Source of the DNA: Suilimivivens sp964393865
GTDB lineage: Bacteria > Bacillota > Clostridia > Lachnospirales > Lachnospiraceae
Direction: 5' to 3'
Assembly: GCA_964393865.1 (NCBI GenBank)
Contig: CAYMUW010000001.1
Span: 1-64,000, forward strand
DNA: 64,000 nt
Part shown: positions 6,282 through 15,545 of the stretch, one piece after another
Numbering within the stretch: position 1 is the first letter of the stretch
How the letters are laid out: each line of letters opens with the position of its first letter
Program-made: the position numbers and the translations under genes
Notes under the pieces: model-generated
What the model was told of the DNA's origin: nothing
Databases searched by the model: none
What the model saw: only the letters and a program-made list of their open reading frames with translations

Positions 6282-7958
6282 ATGAAAAAACATGAATATT
6301 TTACAGTGCTTGGAGAACCGTTTTTCTCCATAGGAGCACAGCTTCATAATTCATCAGGGTATGCGTTAGGAGCCGAAAAAGGGAAAAAATATGAGAAGGA
6401 TGTTCAGGTTGCCTTTCAAAGCGTGAAGGCAATTGGCGCTAATACGGTTGCTGTGCCGGTTTGTTGGGATGCGTTTGAACCGAAAGAAGGAGCATATGAT
6501 TTTGAATATGTAAGAAGAATTATTGACAGAATCAGGGAAAATAATCTACATGCGGTTATTCTCTGGTTTGGTACATGGAAAAACGGACAGATGGAGTACA
6601 CGCCCTCATGGGTCAAGCTGGATAAAAAACGATTTCCTCGCTGTCTTTGTAAGGATGGAACCGAAACAACTGTATTGTCTCCCTTTTATGAAGAAAACAG
6701 AGAGCAGGATAAGAAGGCTTTCTGTAAGCTGATGGAATTTATCAGGGAATATGATGAGACAGTCGGAACCGTTATAGCGGTTCAGGTGGAAAATGAGCCG
6801 GGAATGTATGCTGCTTCTATCAGGGATTTTAGCGAAAAGGGAACAAAGGCCTTTGAGGGCGAGGTTCCCGCAGAGTTGATAGAAGCAGCGAAAGCGAATA
6901 AGGCGAGCCTTGGTGTGGCCTGGGAGAAATGTGGAAGAAAGGAAGCCGGAAGCTACAGTGAGGTATTTGGCCGGTTTGGCGCAGAGCTGTGTATTGCATG
7001 GGCAACCGCAAAGTATATTGATGATATTGCCTGTGCAGGAAAGCAGATTTATGACATTTTTATGTATGTCAATGTCTGGACGGATAGAAACGGAGAGTGC
7101 GGCTGGAGTCTGGCCGGCCTGGATTATCCTTCAGGAGGTGCCGTTTCTAAGGTTTTACCGGCATGGTATGCAGCATGCAGCTATCTGGATACAATTGCAC
7201 CCGACATATACGAATTACAGCCGGAGCTTATTATGCGGACGCAGGAAAGCTATGATGTAGAGGGATTTCCCTTTTATATTCCGGAATCGGGTCCTACCAA
7301 TGTCAATGCAACGATGATGTTTGAGGCAATAGGTAAGCATAAGGCAATCGGGTATCATATTTTTGGAGTAGAAAGCTGTCTGGATGAGGATGGCCGGCTT
7401 TTGGAAAGCGCTAAAGGGATACAACATTCCTTTGAAATGTTGAAAAACGCACAGGAACTTTTGATTAAATATGGCGGAACGGATAGGGTTTATACATTGA
7501 CGCAGCGTGTGGGACAGGATGCTTCCCGTATTGAAATCGGCGATTGGATTTGCAGGGTGTCTTATGCAGGGGCAATTGCGGAATATGTGGGCTGGGTTGC
7601 AATGGATTACAGACATAATAAAGACCTGGTCAATATCAATCACATTCCGGGTAGTCTGGAGGAGGAAACGGCAAGAGGCTTATTGTTTAGGGTAAGTGAC
7701 AGGGAATTTTATTTGGTGGGACATAAGGTAAGGTTGTACTGGCAGAAAATGACTTTAACGGATGGTTCCCTGCCTGCAAATATTATGCTGTTCCAACATC
7801 AGGCACATAACATGGAATTAATCCGTATTGAGGAAGGGCATTTTGAAAACGGAGAGTATGTGGTTGACAGGCTTCGTTCAGGAGATGAGGGAAGGCATGG
7901 AATCTGGGCACAGTATGATTGCGGGGTTGTACACTTTGTGCTGGGTGATCCGTCATAG
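6282..7958 (+). CDS. GH35-like beta-galactosidase with DUF5597-type C terminus
   Basis: 558 residues without a signal peptide, hence cytoplasmic. A clan-A TIM barrel covers about residues 1-400. Acid/base Glu172 lies in VQVENEPG and nucleophile Glu335 in YIPESGP, the arrangement seen in GH35/GH42-like retaining enzymes. The C-terminal ~150 residues form a beta-rich domain similar to DUF5597. The predicted reaction is hydrolysis of terminal beta-galactosyl (or a related beta-glycosyl) residues from imported oligosaccharides. It lies 43 bp after the permease gene and is followed by a beta-helix protein and LacLM, all on one strand with short gaps. The exact bond cleaved cannot be read from the sequence. 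Confidence 0.75.
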   Translation: MKKHEYFTVLGEPFFSIGAQLHNSSGYALGAEKGKKYEKDVQVAFQSVKAIGANTVAVPVCWDAFEPKEGAYDFEYVRRIIDRIRENNLHAVILWFGTWKNGQMEYTPSWVKLDKKRFPRCLCKDGTETTVLSPFYEENREQDKKAFCKLMEFIREYDETVGTVIAVQVENEPGMYAASIRDFSEKGTKAFEGEVPAELIEAAKANKASLGVAWEKCGRKEAGSYSEVFGRFGAELCIAWATAKYIDDIACAGKQIYDIFMYVNVWTDRNGECGWSLAGLDYPSGGAVSKVLPAWYAACSYLDTIAPDIYELQPELIMRTQESYDVEGFPFYIPESGPTNVNATMMFEAIGKHKAIGYHIFGVESCLDEDGRLLESAKGIQHSFEMLKNAQELLIKYGGTDRVYTLTQRVGQDASRIEIGDWICRVSYAGAIAEYVGWVAMDYRHNKDLVNINHIPGSLEEETARGLLFRVSDREFYLVGHKVRLYWQKMTLTDGSLPANIMLFQHQAHNMELIRIEEGHFENGEYVVDRLRSGDEGRHGIWAQYDCGVVHFVLGDPS

Positions 7959-7982
7959 TATGTTAAATAGAAGGAAAAGAAA

Positions 7983-9323
7983 ATGGCAGGAAGAATTTTT
8001 TATGTAGACAGCAATAACGGAGATGATCATAATAGCGGCCTCTTGCAGGAGAGGCCGTGGAAAAGCCTTGAAAAAGTAAACAGTATGGTATTTGGAGTGG
8101 GGGATGAGCTTTTATTCAGATGCGGCTGCAGCTGGCAGGGAACCCTGATGCCTAAGGGAGACGGCATGGAAAGATATCCCGTTAAAATTTCCTCTTATGG
8201 AATTGGAGAAAAACCGGAAATTGACGGATGCGGTGCCTATGCTGGCGTTTGGCTAAAGGGCTGCAGCCATTATATTGTCGAAAATTTGAAGGTTAGAAAT
8301 CATGCGTGTGATAAGGCGGTACGTCAGGGAATTTGTATTGAAGGCAGATCGGAAGGCATCACAGAGGATATAACAGTAAGAAATTGCGAAATACTGGATG
8401 TGACAGGAGAAAATAGACGGGACAGAGAAACTTATAACAGCATGTACTGGAATGGGGCGGTTTATGTTACCATGCCGGGAAGAAGTTCAGGAGATAATCA
8501 TCTTCACCATATTCATATAATTAATAATTATATTCATGATGTTTTGACAAGCGGAATCCGGATTAATCAGGAAGAGGATTTCATTAATGATATACATCAT
8601 ACAGGTATAGTGGTAAGAGGCAATCGTATTGAAAGGACGGGCTCCGATGGAATTATTGTTGCAAACAGTGTTTCACCTTTAATAGACGGAAATGTATGCT
8701 ATGATGCAGGCGCTTTGGGTACCTGTGAGGAGACCCGGCTGATTGCAGGAATATGGGTATGTGCGGTGAAGGATGCCTTAATTCAAAGGAATGAAGTTGC
8801 AAAAACCCGGATGTTTACCGGCGATGGAACGGCTTTTGATACGGATTGGGGAACAGAAGGAACAACCGTATTTCAATACAATTATTCTCATGATAATGAG
8901 GGAGGCTTTTGGCTTGACTGCAGCAGTCTGAATTATAATAAGAATTATGAAAAGACGATCTTGAGATATAACATCAGTTTAAGAGACGGACGCGGAATTG
9001 CGGTAGAGGATCAGGGGCTTTTGACAGAATTTTATGGGAACGTGTTTGCCTATGATAAACAGTTTTCTGTTTGTGTGGGTGGAAACGGAGCAAGCTTTGT
9101 ATTTAGAAATAATGAATTTTATTTTAAAGAAGTGCCTGGTGATAATTGGGGATGCTCTTTGTTTCTGCATAATTATTATGCCGGTCAGGCACATTTGAAA
9201 GACACGGAAGCGCATTTGGAAAGCCGGGTGGATTCCGTTTGGTTGCTGGAAAACAGCATGGAGGGATCAGAGTGGCTGGAAGATAAGTGGAAACAGCTTT
9301 GCAGATTGATGAAAGAGCATTGA
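7983..9323 (+). CDS. Cytoplasmic right-handed beta-helix protein, putative glycosidase or lyase
   Basis: 446 residues, no signal peptide. The start MAGRIFYVDSNNGDD...SG...PWKSLEKVN is the capping region usual in pectate-lyase-fold proteins, followed by repeated short strands with N/G turns (for example HHIHIINNYIHD, GIVVRGNRIERTGSDGI, QYNYSHDNEGGFWLD). An AFDTDWGTEG segment near residues 285-294 holds several acidic residues that could be catalytic. Beta-helix folds occur in polysaccharide lyases and in glycosidase families such as GH28, GH120, GH136 and GH141; I cannot choose between them. Its place between two beta-galactosidase genes suggests it removes a side group or a terminal sugar from the same substrate. 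Confidence 0.6.
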   Translation: MAGRIFYVDSNNGDDHNSGLLQERPWKSLEKVNSMVFGVGDELLFRCGCSWQGTLMPKGDGMERYPVKISSYGIGEKPEIDGCGAYAGVWLKGCSHYIVENLKVRNHACDKAVRQGICIEGRSEGITEDITVRNCEILDVTGENRRDRETYNSMYWNGAVYVTMPGRSSGDNHLHHIHIINNYIHDVLTSGIRINQEEDFINDIHHTGIVVRGNRIERTGSDGIIVANSVSPLIDGNVCYDAGALGTCEETRLIAGIWVCAVKDALIQRNEVAKTRMFTGDGTAFDTDWGTEGTTVFQYNYSHDNEGGFWLDCSSLNYNKNYEKTILRYNISLRDGRGIAVEDQGLLTEFYGNVFAYDKQFSVCVGGNGASFVFRNNEFYFKEVPGDNWGCSLFLHNYYAGQAHLKDTEAHLESRVDSVWLLENSMEGSEWLEDKWKQLCRLMKEH

Positions 9324-9405
9324 CCAATATGGAATAAAATGGCAGAATAAATTATACAGAGGGTAAATTTTTTGAATGATTTTAAGTGAGCGAGGAGAGC
9401 AGGCT

Positions 9406-11352
9406 ATGAAAGCAGAAATCAAATGGCTGGATGATCCGAAAGTGTTTGAGGTGGGCAGGATACCGGCGCACAGCGATCATTATTTTTTTGTGAACGAGGA
9501 GGAGTTTTGCAAAGAAGAAAATTCTTTGGAGCAGTCCTTAAACGGAATGTGGCAGTTTCGTTACAGCGTATGTGCAAAGGAACGTCCGGCGGAATTTTTT
9601 AAGGAAGACTATGATATTTCCGGCTTCGACCGGATTAAGGTGCCGTGCCATGTTGAAATGGCGGGTTATGACAAAATTCATTACATTAACATTATGTATC
9701 CGTGGGAGGGTCATATTTTCAGACGTCCCGCTTACAGTCTTGACAAAAAGGCTGTGTGGAAGGGCAGTTTTAGCGAGGCTTCTTATAATCCGGTAGGTTC
9801 CTATGTGAAGGAATTTGATTTGGATCAGGGACTTTTGGATAAGAGGGTATTTATTCGCTTTGAAGGTGTGGAGCAGGCAATGTATCTGTGGATAAACGGA
9901 AGTTTTGTAGGATATTCGGAGGACAGCTTTACTCCGGCTGAGTTTGATTTAACGCCCTATATCAGGGCAAAGGGGAACCGTCTGGCGGTAGAGGTTCATA
10001 AGAGAAGCAGCGCAGCTTTTTTGGAGGATCAGGACTTTTTCCGTTTCTTTGGAATCTTTCGTAATGTGACGCTGTATGCCAAGCCTGAAATACATGTGGA
10101 GGATTTCTGGGCAAAGCCAGTGCTTAATGAGGATGAAACGGGAAGCTTTGGCCTTGACCTTAAAATTTCCATGAAGGAAGGAGCCATAGGAAGGGCAGAG
10201 ATTTTACTTCAGGATAAGGAAGGAAAAGAATTGCTTAAGCGCAGTATGCTCCTTCCGGGGAATGTGAAAGCGCTGCCGGCCCAGGGTAAGGAAGACGGGG
10301 CAGTTTCCTATATAGAAGCTTGCTGCAAGCCGGAGCCCCGGAGTGTGGGAAAGGTAATTCCCTGGGATAATCATACCCCATATTTGTATCAATTGACGAT
10401 TAAACTGTATAACGAAGCGGATCAGCTGGTAGAAGTTGTGCCTTACAGAATCGGATTCAGAAGGCTGGAAATGATAAACAAGGTAATACATTTAAACGGA
10501 AAGCGTCTGATCCTTAACGGTGTGAACCGTCATGAGTGGAGCGCAGAGGGCGGAAGATGCATTGGAATGAAGGAGATGGAGCAGGATATGCAGTGTTTCC
10601 TTAGAAATAACATTAACGCTGTGCGTACCTGTCATTATCCGGATCAAATTCCGTGGTATTATATGTGTGATGAAAATGGCATTTATGTGATGTCGGAAAC
10701 CAATCTGGAGAGCCATGGGTCATGGTTAAAGATGGGCGCACTTGATCCCTCCTGGAATGTACCCTGTTCCCTGCCGCAATGGAAGGAAGCGGTGCTGGAT
10801 CGTGCAAGGAGCAATTTTGAATATTTCAAGAATCATACCTCCATTCTTTTCTGGTCTCTTGGGAACGAATCTTATGTGGGTGACGATATAGAGGCCATGA
10901 ACCGTTATTTTAAAAAGAAGGCGGACGGACGGCTGGTTCATTACGAAGGAGTATGTCAAAACAGAAAATATGAGGATAAGGTATCCGATGTGGAAAGCAA
11001 TATGTATGCAACTCCGCAGGCCGTAAGAAATTATCTTGAGAACAATCCTAAAAAGCCATATATTTTATGTGAATATATGCATGATATGGGAAATTCACTG
11101 GGCGGAATGAATTCTTATATACAGCTTCTTGATGAATTTGAGATGTATCAGGGCGGTTTTATTTGGGATTACATTGATCAGGCGCTGATGGTAGAGGATG
11201 AGGTGACCGGTCAAAAGGTTTTGCGCTACGGAGGAGACTTCGACGACAGGCCCTGCGACTACGAATTTTCGGGAAATGGCATTGTTTTTGCTGACAGAAC
11301 GGAGAAACCGGCTATGCAGGAGGTGAAATATTACTATGGCTTGCACAAATAA
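9406..11352 (+). CDS. lacL: Beta-galactosidase large subunit (LacL, GH2)
   Basis: 648 residues from the ATG at 9406, preferred over an ATG 30 bp upstream because GAGGAGA precedes it. Domains in order are jelly-roll (Bgal N), immunoglobulin-like, and GH2 TIM barrel. Acid/base Glu488 is in LGNES and nucleophile Glu556 in CEYMHDMGNS. The chain stops after MQEVKYYYGLHK, where single-chain LacZ would continue into the Bgal_small domain; that domain is the next gene. The two genes overlap by 17 bp, as in the heterodimeric LacLM enzymes of lactic acid bacteria. Hydrolyses lactose and related beta-galactosides in the cytoplasm. Last block of the LacI-controlled operon. Confidence 0.88.
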   Translation: MKAEIKWLDDPKVFEVGRIPAHSDHYFFVNEEEFCKEENSLEQSLNGMWQFRYSVCAKERPAEFFKEDYDISGFDRIKVPCHVEMAGYDKIHYINIMYPWEGHIFRRPAYSLDKKAVWKGSFSEASYNPVGSYVKEFDLDQGLLDKRVFIRFEGVEQAMYLWINGSFVGYSEDSFTPAEFDLTPYIRAKGNRLAVEVHKRSSAAFLEDQDFFRFFGIFRNVTLYAKPEIHVEDFWAKPVLNEDETGSFGLDLKISMKEGAIGRAEILLQDKEGKELLKRSMLLPGNVKALPAQGKEDGAVSYIEACCKPEPRSVGKVIPWDNHTPYLYQLTIKLYNEADQLVEVVPYRIGFRRLEMINKVIHLNGKRLILNGVNRHEWSAEGGRCIGMKEMEQDMQCFLRNNINAVRTCHYPDQIPWYYMCDENGIYVMSETNLESHGSWLKMGALDPSWNVPCSLPQWKEAVLDRARSNFEYFKNHTSILFWSLGNESYVGDDIEAMNRYFKKKADGRLVHYEGVCQNRKYEDKVSDVESNMYATPQAVRNYLENNPKKPYILCEYMHDMGNSLGGMNSYIQLLDEFEMYQGGFIWDYIDQALMVEDEVTGQKVLRYGGDFDDRPCDYEFSGNGIVFADRTEKPAMQEVKYYYGLHK

Positions 11353-12334
11353 TTCCTTAAAGAAAAGCAAACTTGCGAGGGAAAAGAAATTGAATATTAT
11401 ATACGGTGATGTGACCCTTGGCCTTCATGGAACTGCCGATGGAAAGGAGTTTCATTATATTTTTTCCCGTGCTACGGGAGGAATGGAATCTTTGTCCGTT
11501 CAGGGCAGAGAATGGCTGTATCGGACACCCTGTCCTACCTTTTGGAGAGCCACTACCGACAATGACAGAGGAAACGGATTCCCGCTAAGGAGTGGCATGT
11601 GGCTGAGCGCGGATATGTTTATCCGCCGTGTGGAAAGTCAGATTCGTGTGGACGGGGAGGATATTCCTTTTCCCGTGGGACCGGAAAATAACAAATACAC
11701 TGGCAATGAAACCGCAGAAAAGGTGGAGATTATCTATACCTATGAGACGATTACCAATCCGAAAACACAGATAAAAGTAAGTTATCTTGTGGACAGCAAC
11801 GGAGAAATCAGGGTAAACGTTTATTATTACGGGCAGCAGGGGCTTCCTGAGCTTCCGGTATTTGGTCTGCGGATGATTATGCCGACCTGCGCAGATAAAT
11901 ATGTTTATGAAGGTCTGTCAGGCGAAACCTATCCTGACAGAATGGCAGGCGGCGAGAAAGGCATTTATGAGATTTCAGGACTTCCGGTAACTCCTTATCT
12001 GGTGCCTCAGGACTGTGGTATGCATATGAACACCAGAAGTCTTACCGTATACAGAAGTACGGAGCTGGACAATACCCATAAAGAAAAGCAGACAACATCG
12101 CTTCGCTTTGAACTGGACGGGCTTGCCTTTTCATGTCTTCCCTATACGGCCTGTGAGCTGGAAAATGCCACACATATGGAAGAGCTTCCTCCTGCAAGGA
12201 GGACGGTGCTTTGCATTTACGGAGCGGTCAGAGGCGTAGGCGGAATTGACAGCTGGGGATCAGATGTGGAGCCGGCGTATCGCATAAGCGGAGAAAAAGA
12301 TATCAGTTATTCCTTCCGTATCTGTGTTCAGTAA
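11336..12334 (+). CDS. lacM: Beta-galactosidase small subunit (LacM)
   Basis: 332 residues matching the C-terminal Bgal_small_N domain of GH2 enzymes. It begins MACTNNSL, close to the MAYTNN start of lactobacillar LacM. Conserved stretches include FWRATTDNDRGNGF, EGLSGETYPDRMAGG and LPVTPYLVPQDCGMH. It has no catalytic glutamate and completes the active site of LacL. Its own AGGAGGTGA ribosome-binding site lies inside the end of lacL, and the start overlaps lacL by 17 bp in another frame. That makes this a true second gene rather than a sequencing frameshift. Confidence 0.88.
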   Translation: MACTNNSLKKSKLAREKKLNIIYGDVTLGLHGTADGKEFHYIFSRATGGMESLSVQGREWLYRTPCPTFWRATTDNDRGNGFPLRSGMWLSADMFIRRVESQIRVDGEDIPFPVGPENNKYTGNETAEKVEIIYTYETITNPKTQIKVSYLVDSNGEIRVNVYYYGQQGLPELPVFGLRMIMPTCADKYVYEGLSGETYPDRMAGGEKGIYEISGLPVTPYLVPQDCGMHMNTRSLTVYRSTELDNTHKEKQTTSLRFELDGLAFSCLPYTACELENATHMEELPPARRTVLCIYGAVRGVGGIDSWGSDVEPAYRISGEKDISYSFRICVQ

Positions 12335-12345
12335 AAGCGGGAGGG

Positions 12346-12970
12346 TCAGATCAGCTGCAGGGATTTTAAAAGATAGAGCCATGCGGTGATGGTAACCGAG
12401 CTTAAAAAGGTGGTTGCAACTACCACGCTGGAGGTAAGAACACCTTCATGGCGCATATTTTTCGCCATAATATAGCAGCTGACGGTAGTGGGAGCCCCAA
12501 GCATGATAAGAAGAGCAACCAGCTTGTCGGTGCGAAAGCCCATGCCGATAGCCACAGGGAGAAAAACAGCAGGCTGCAGGATCAGCTTTATAAAGGAACA
12601 AATCAGCGTTGGCTTTATTTTGGCCAGCGCTTTTTTGCCCTCAAAGCCTGCTCCGGTAGGAAGCCTGAACAAATTCTCCCACAAGATCCTTTTTATTGGA
12701 CACCTTAGCTGTTATAATCCAAATAAAGGCAATGCATATCAGAGTGGAAAGAAAGCAGAAGAGTACATATTTGGTATCCCATACGGAAAGAAAATCCGAT
12801 TCAGTGATGTCCCGGAAGAGAAGCACGGGAAGAGTAACCTTGAAATTGAAGGAGTTCAGGGTTTTCACAAAGGGTTCATCCACAATGTTACATCTTCTTA
12901 AAAAATATCCGATTACCATAATCAGAAACACAGGGACGGTTGCGTTTAAGCTGAAAATCAAATTTTCCAT
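12346..12970 (-). pseudogene. AEC-family (auxin efflux carrier) permease, internally deleted
   Basis: Minus-strand start ATG at 12970 with AAAGGAG spaced 5 bp. The first ~110 residues (MENLIFSLNATVPVFLIMVI... to GEFVQASYRS) and the last ~100 (GAGFEGKKALAKIKPTLI to the C terminus) match the two ends of a ~310-residue AEC transporter. The middle ~90-100 residues are missing and the two halves lie in different frames, joined near 12649-12655 at GGAGCA. A stop follows immediately in the first frame. AEC proteins export or import small carboxylates or amino acids; this copy cannot work. Confidence 0.8.
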
Positions 12971-13008
12971 AGCAGCTCCTTTTATGTAGAAGAAAGGTAT
13001 AATAATCA

Positions 13009-13512
13009 ATGAGTATAGAAGTATTTCGTTTTTTGTCAAATAATGGGAAAGGCACAGGTATGGGAATGTATTTTCATTTAAAAGCAGGAATTTTGGCAGC
13101 AGTGCTTTTACTGCTTATTGCGGTAATAGCGTTTGTGATTGTTCGAAGGAGAAGAAGACCGGCGCTGTTTGAGGATATGGAAGGGCATGAATTTGAGCGC
13201 TTTTGTGCAGATCTGCTCAGGCAGAAGGGTTTTGTGGAGGTGGAGGTGACCAAAGGAAGCGGGGATTACGGAATCGATATTCTTGCGGAAAAGGATGGCG
13301 TTACCTATGGGATTCAATGTAAATGCTACACGACCCCTGTAGGTGTAAAAGCGGTTCAGGAGGCATATGCGGGCAGGGATTATTATGACCGGATGGTGGG
13401 AGCAGTGATGACCAATCAGTATTTCACTGCCCCTGCGGTAGAGGCAGCAAAGAAACTGAAAATCCTTTTGTGGGATGGCGGATATTTGGAGAGCATGATG
13501 GAAGAGGAGTAG
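13009..13512 (+). CDS. Membrane-anchored Mrr-like restriction endonuclease domain protein
   Basis: Up to 167 residues; a second in-frame ATG at 13060 with GGGAAAGG upstream may be the real start. A hydrophobic helix (LKAGILAAVLLLLIAVIAFV) is followed by RRRRR, which predicts a cytoplasmic C terminus. That part is a Mrr-cat PD-(D/E)XK fold: FERFCADLLRQKGF, GSGDYGIDILAE (catalytic Asp) and YGIQCKCY (Q-x-K). Mrr-type enzymes cut modified DNA, but short membrane-tethered versions are widespread in Firmicutes and their role is not settled. It is divergent from the broken AEC gene and convergent with the DUF885 gene. No methyltransferase or other restriction gene is adjacent. Confidence 0.8.
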   Translation: MSIEVFRFLSNNGKGTGMGMYFHLKAGILAAVLLLLIAVIAFVIVRRRRRPALFEDMEGHEFERFCADLLRQKGFVEVEVTKGSGDYGIDILAEKDGVTYGIQCKCYTTPVGVKAVQEAYAGRDYYDRMVGAVMTNQYFTAPAVEAAKKLKILLWDGGYLESMMEEE

Positions 13513-13520
13513 CGTACCAA

Positions 13521-15347
13521 TCAGGAGGACGCCCCGGAGGCCTCCAGTCTTATTTGGAGGCCCTGAAAGTCGGAAGGACCGGTTTCCAAAACAAACCGGT
13601 GAAAGCGCATAGTCGAGAAATCCTCCCCCCACAGTTCCTGTGCCCTTAGTTTCAATTCCTGAAATTCCAGATAACCCAGATAATATTTCAGATAATTGGT
13701 GGGTTCTCCCACAATATATTGGTAGATGGCAGTGGTGGCGGCGGTATCGGATATTCCGATTTTTGTCAAAATCTGTTGTACCTGAGAAGGACTGGCACCC
13801 TCGTAGTGAATGGCAATGTCCAGGAGAGAATACATGCAAAGCTGAAGGTTTCTGTTTAGGCGGCATACCTCATACCAGGCTGAGGTAAGAGAATCGTCTT
13901 TGACAATGGATTCAGCATAAAGGTAGGACATATTTTCCACGTAATAGGCCCAACCCTCTACATAGCCGCCATAGTTCAAAATACTCCTGATGGAGGTGTT
14001 TTTTTGATTGTTCAGGTACAGCTGGCTGTAAACCGTCTGATAGAGATGCCCGGGATAGCCCTCATGGGCTAAGGTGGTGTATAAGGTCAAAGAATCGGGC
14101 TGATTCTTGTGATTGATATATATAATATTAGTATTCAGGTCATCGATAGGCGGCGTAAGATAATAAGCCGGACTGGAATAATCCTCCATAGAGGAGGAAA
14201 CGCTTTTGACGGTGCATACCGGAGCAAAATCCTCTTGAGTGCTTGGGAATGCAGGAAAGTCTTCCTTCATACGAATTTGTAAGTCGTTTAGCATTTCCTC
14301 GGGAGTTGAAAAAGGCAGGTCAGCGGTCTGGCGGGTGTCGGAATAGGAAAGCGCCGGGTATTCCGCCAGCAGTCTGATCAGGGAGACATAGTTCTGCTGA
14401 AAATCCTGAAAAAGAAGCTGTTTGATTTCCGGAATGCTTTTGCTGCTGCCTGTGTTGAGAGAAAGAAGATATTCATAATAGGCTTTTCCGTCCGGGAAAT
14501 GACAGAGTCCTTCCTCGTTCTGACCGCTGCCGGAAAGGATGGTAAAGGCATCGGCAGTTTTTTCATAGGCAGGCGCCATAACGGTGGTAAGAAGCCGGTC
14601 GTTTTCGGAGCACAACATGTCATACTGCTGACTGCTTATCAGCCCCTGCTCTTTAAGTGCGTCCAGACGCTCGGCGAAGGTGGAATGAAGGAAATGCGTC
14701 CCCGAGGATAACGCATCTTCATCCATGATGTAGCAGCATTCCAGGATGATTTTTGCGGCCGCATCCTCGGACATGAAAAGACCCTGTAATGATTTTTCCT
14801 GTTCGTATTGAATCAGAGCATCAAAATAGCTGTCGGTCTGATCCAGAATGGCAAGATAATCCTCCACATCTTCTTCCGAGCGGAAGGTATAATCTGCCAG
14901 CAGAATGGGAAGAGAAGCCTGCATGCCGGAGGAAGGGGACAAAGGTTCCCTATAGTAGGGGAATGCGGTTCCCGAAAGCTGCAGGGTCAAATAGCGGACT
15001 AGAAGACCATAGGTATAGGCATCCTCATCATTTAAGTGATCTGGATTGATATCGGATAATTGATCCAGAAGAGATTGGATATAGGCGGCGTCCTGTGGGG
15101 TAACCGCATGATATATGGGAAGCGGGTTCTGTGCATCAAGATTATATTTTTCAGGATATGCCAGAGTATAATGCAGGCTTAAGGTATCTCCGGAGAGCTC
15201 GGAGACAAATAAATTTCTGGAAAGAAGCCTGAATTTCCGAACGTCATTGGTAAGTATACAGACAATGAGAATACCTGTAACAGCGAGAATGAAAACGCTA
15301 ATAAAAAGAGCCCATTGTTTTTTGGTCAGTTTTTTTCTGGGAGACAA
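13521..15347 (-). CDS. DUF885-family membrane-anchored putative metallopeptidase
   Basis: About 608 residues when started at the TTG at 15347, which has GAGG upstream. The frame is open further upstream, but that part is unlike a protein start. A basic N terminus (SPRKKLTKKQ) and one hydrophobic helix (WALFISVFILAVTGILIV) predict a signal anchor with an extracytoplasmic domain. The C-terminal half is DUF885 with the HEGYPGHLYQ motif, a variant of the HExxxGH zinc-site pattern in this family, followed by a GWAYYVE segment. Substrate unknown; a peptidase role is inferred from the family. Convergent with the Mrr-like gene, the stops being 8 bp apart, and divergent from the transketolase genes. 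Confidence 0.75.
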   Translation of the reverse strand: MSPRKKLTKKQWALFISVFILAVTGILIVCILTNDVRKFRLLSRNLFVSELSGDTLSLHYTLAYPEKYNLDAQNPLPIYHAVTPQDAAYIQSLLDQLSDINPDHLNDEDAYTYGLLVRYLTLQLSGTAFPYYREPLSPSSGMQASLPILLADYTFRSEEDVEDYLAILDQTDSYFDALIQYEQEKSLQGLFMSEDAAAKIILECCYIMDEDALSSGTHFLHSTFAERLDALKEQGLISSQQYDMLCSENDRLLTTVMAPAYEKTADAFTILSGSGQNEEGLCHFPDGKAYYEYLLSLNTGSSKSIPEIKQLLFQDFQQNYVSLIRLLAEYPALSYSDTRQTADLPFSTPEEMLNDLQIRMKEDFPAFPSTQEDFAPVCTVKSVSSSMEDYSSPAYYLTPPIDDLNTNIIYINHKNQPDSLTLYTTLAHEGYPGHLYQTVYSQLYLNNQKNTSIRSILNYGGYVEGWAYYVENMSYLYAESIVKDDSLTSAWYEVCRLNRNLQLCMYSLLDIAIHYEGASPSQVQQILTKIGISDTAATTAIYQYIVGEPTNYLKYYLGYLEFQELKLRAQELWGEDFSTMRFHRFVLETGPSDFQGLQIRLEASGASS

Positions 15348-15545
15348 AGCAGCAACCTCAAGGAAATACTCCTTTGATTCTATGAGGCCGTTAAAAGAAA
15401 AAGTACGATAAAAAATAGCAAAAAGTGAAAAACACTTAGCACGAATATCATGTAGACGCAAAATTTTGAATATGTTAAAATATTTGTGGCTTAATAGCAA
15501 ATAAAATATATTTGAGAGGTTACAAATACGGGAATGGAGGTAATC

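Noticed and set aside
11336..11352. Apparent frameshift splitting beta-galactosidase
   Set aside because: The second gene has its own AGGAGGTGA site, starts like LacM, and LacL ends at the usual place, so this is a natural two-subunit enzyme rather than a pseudogene.
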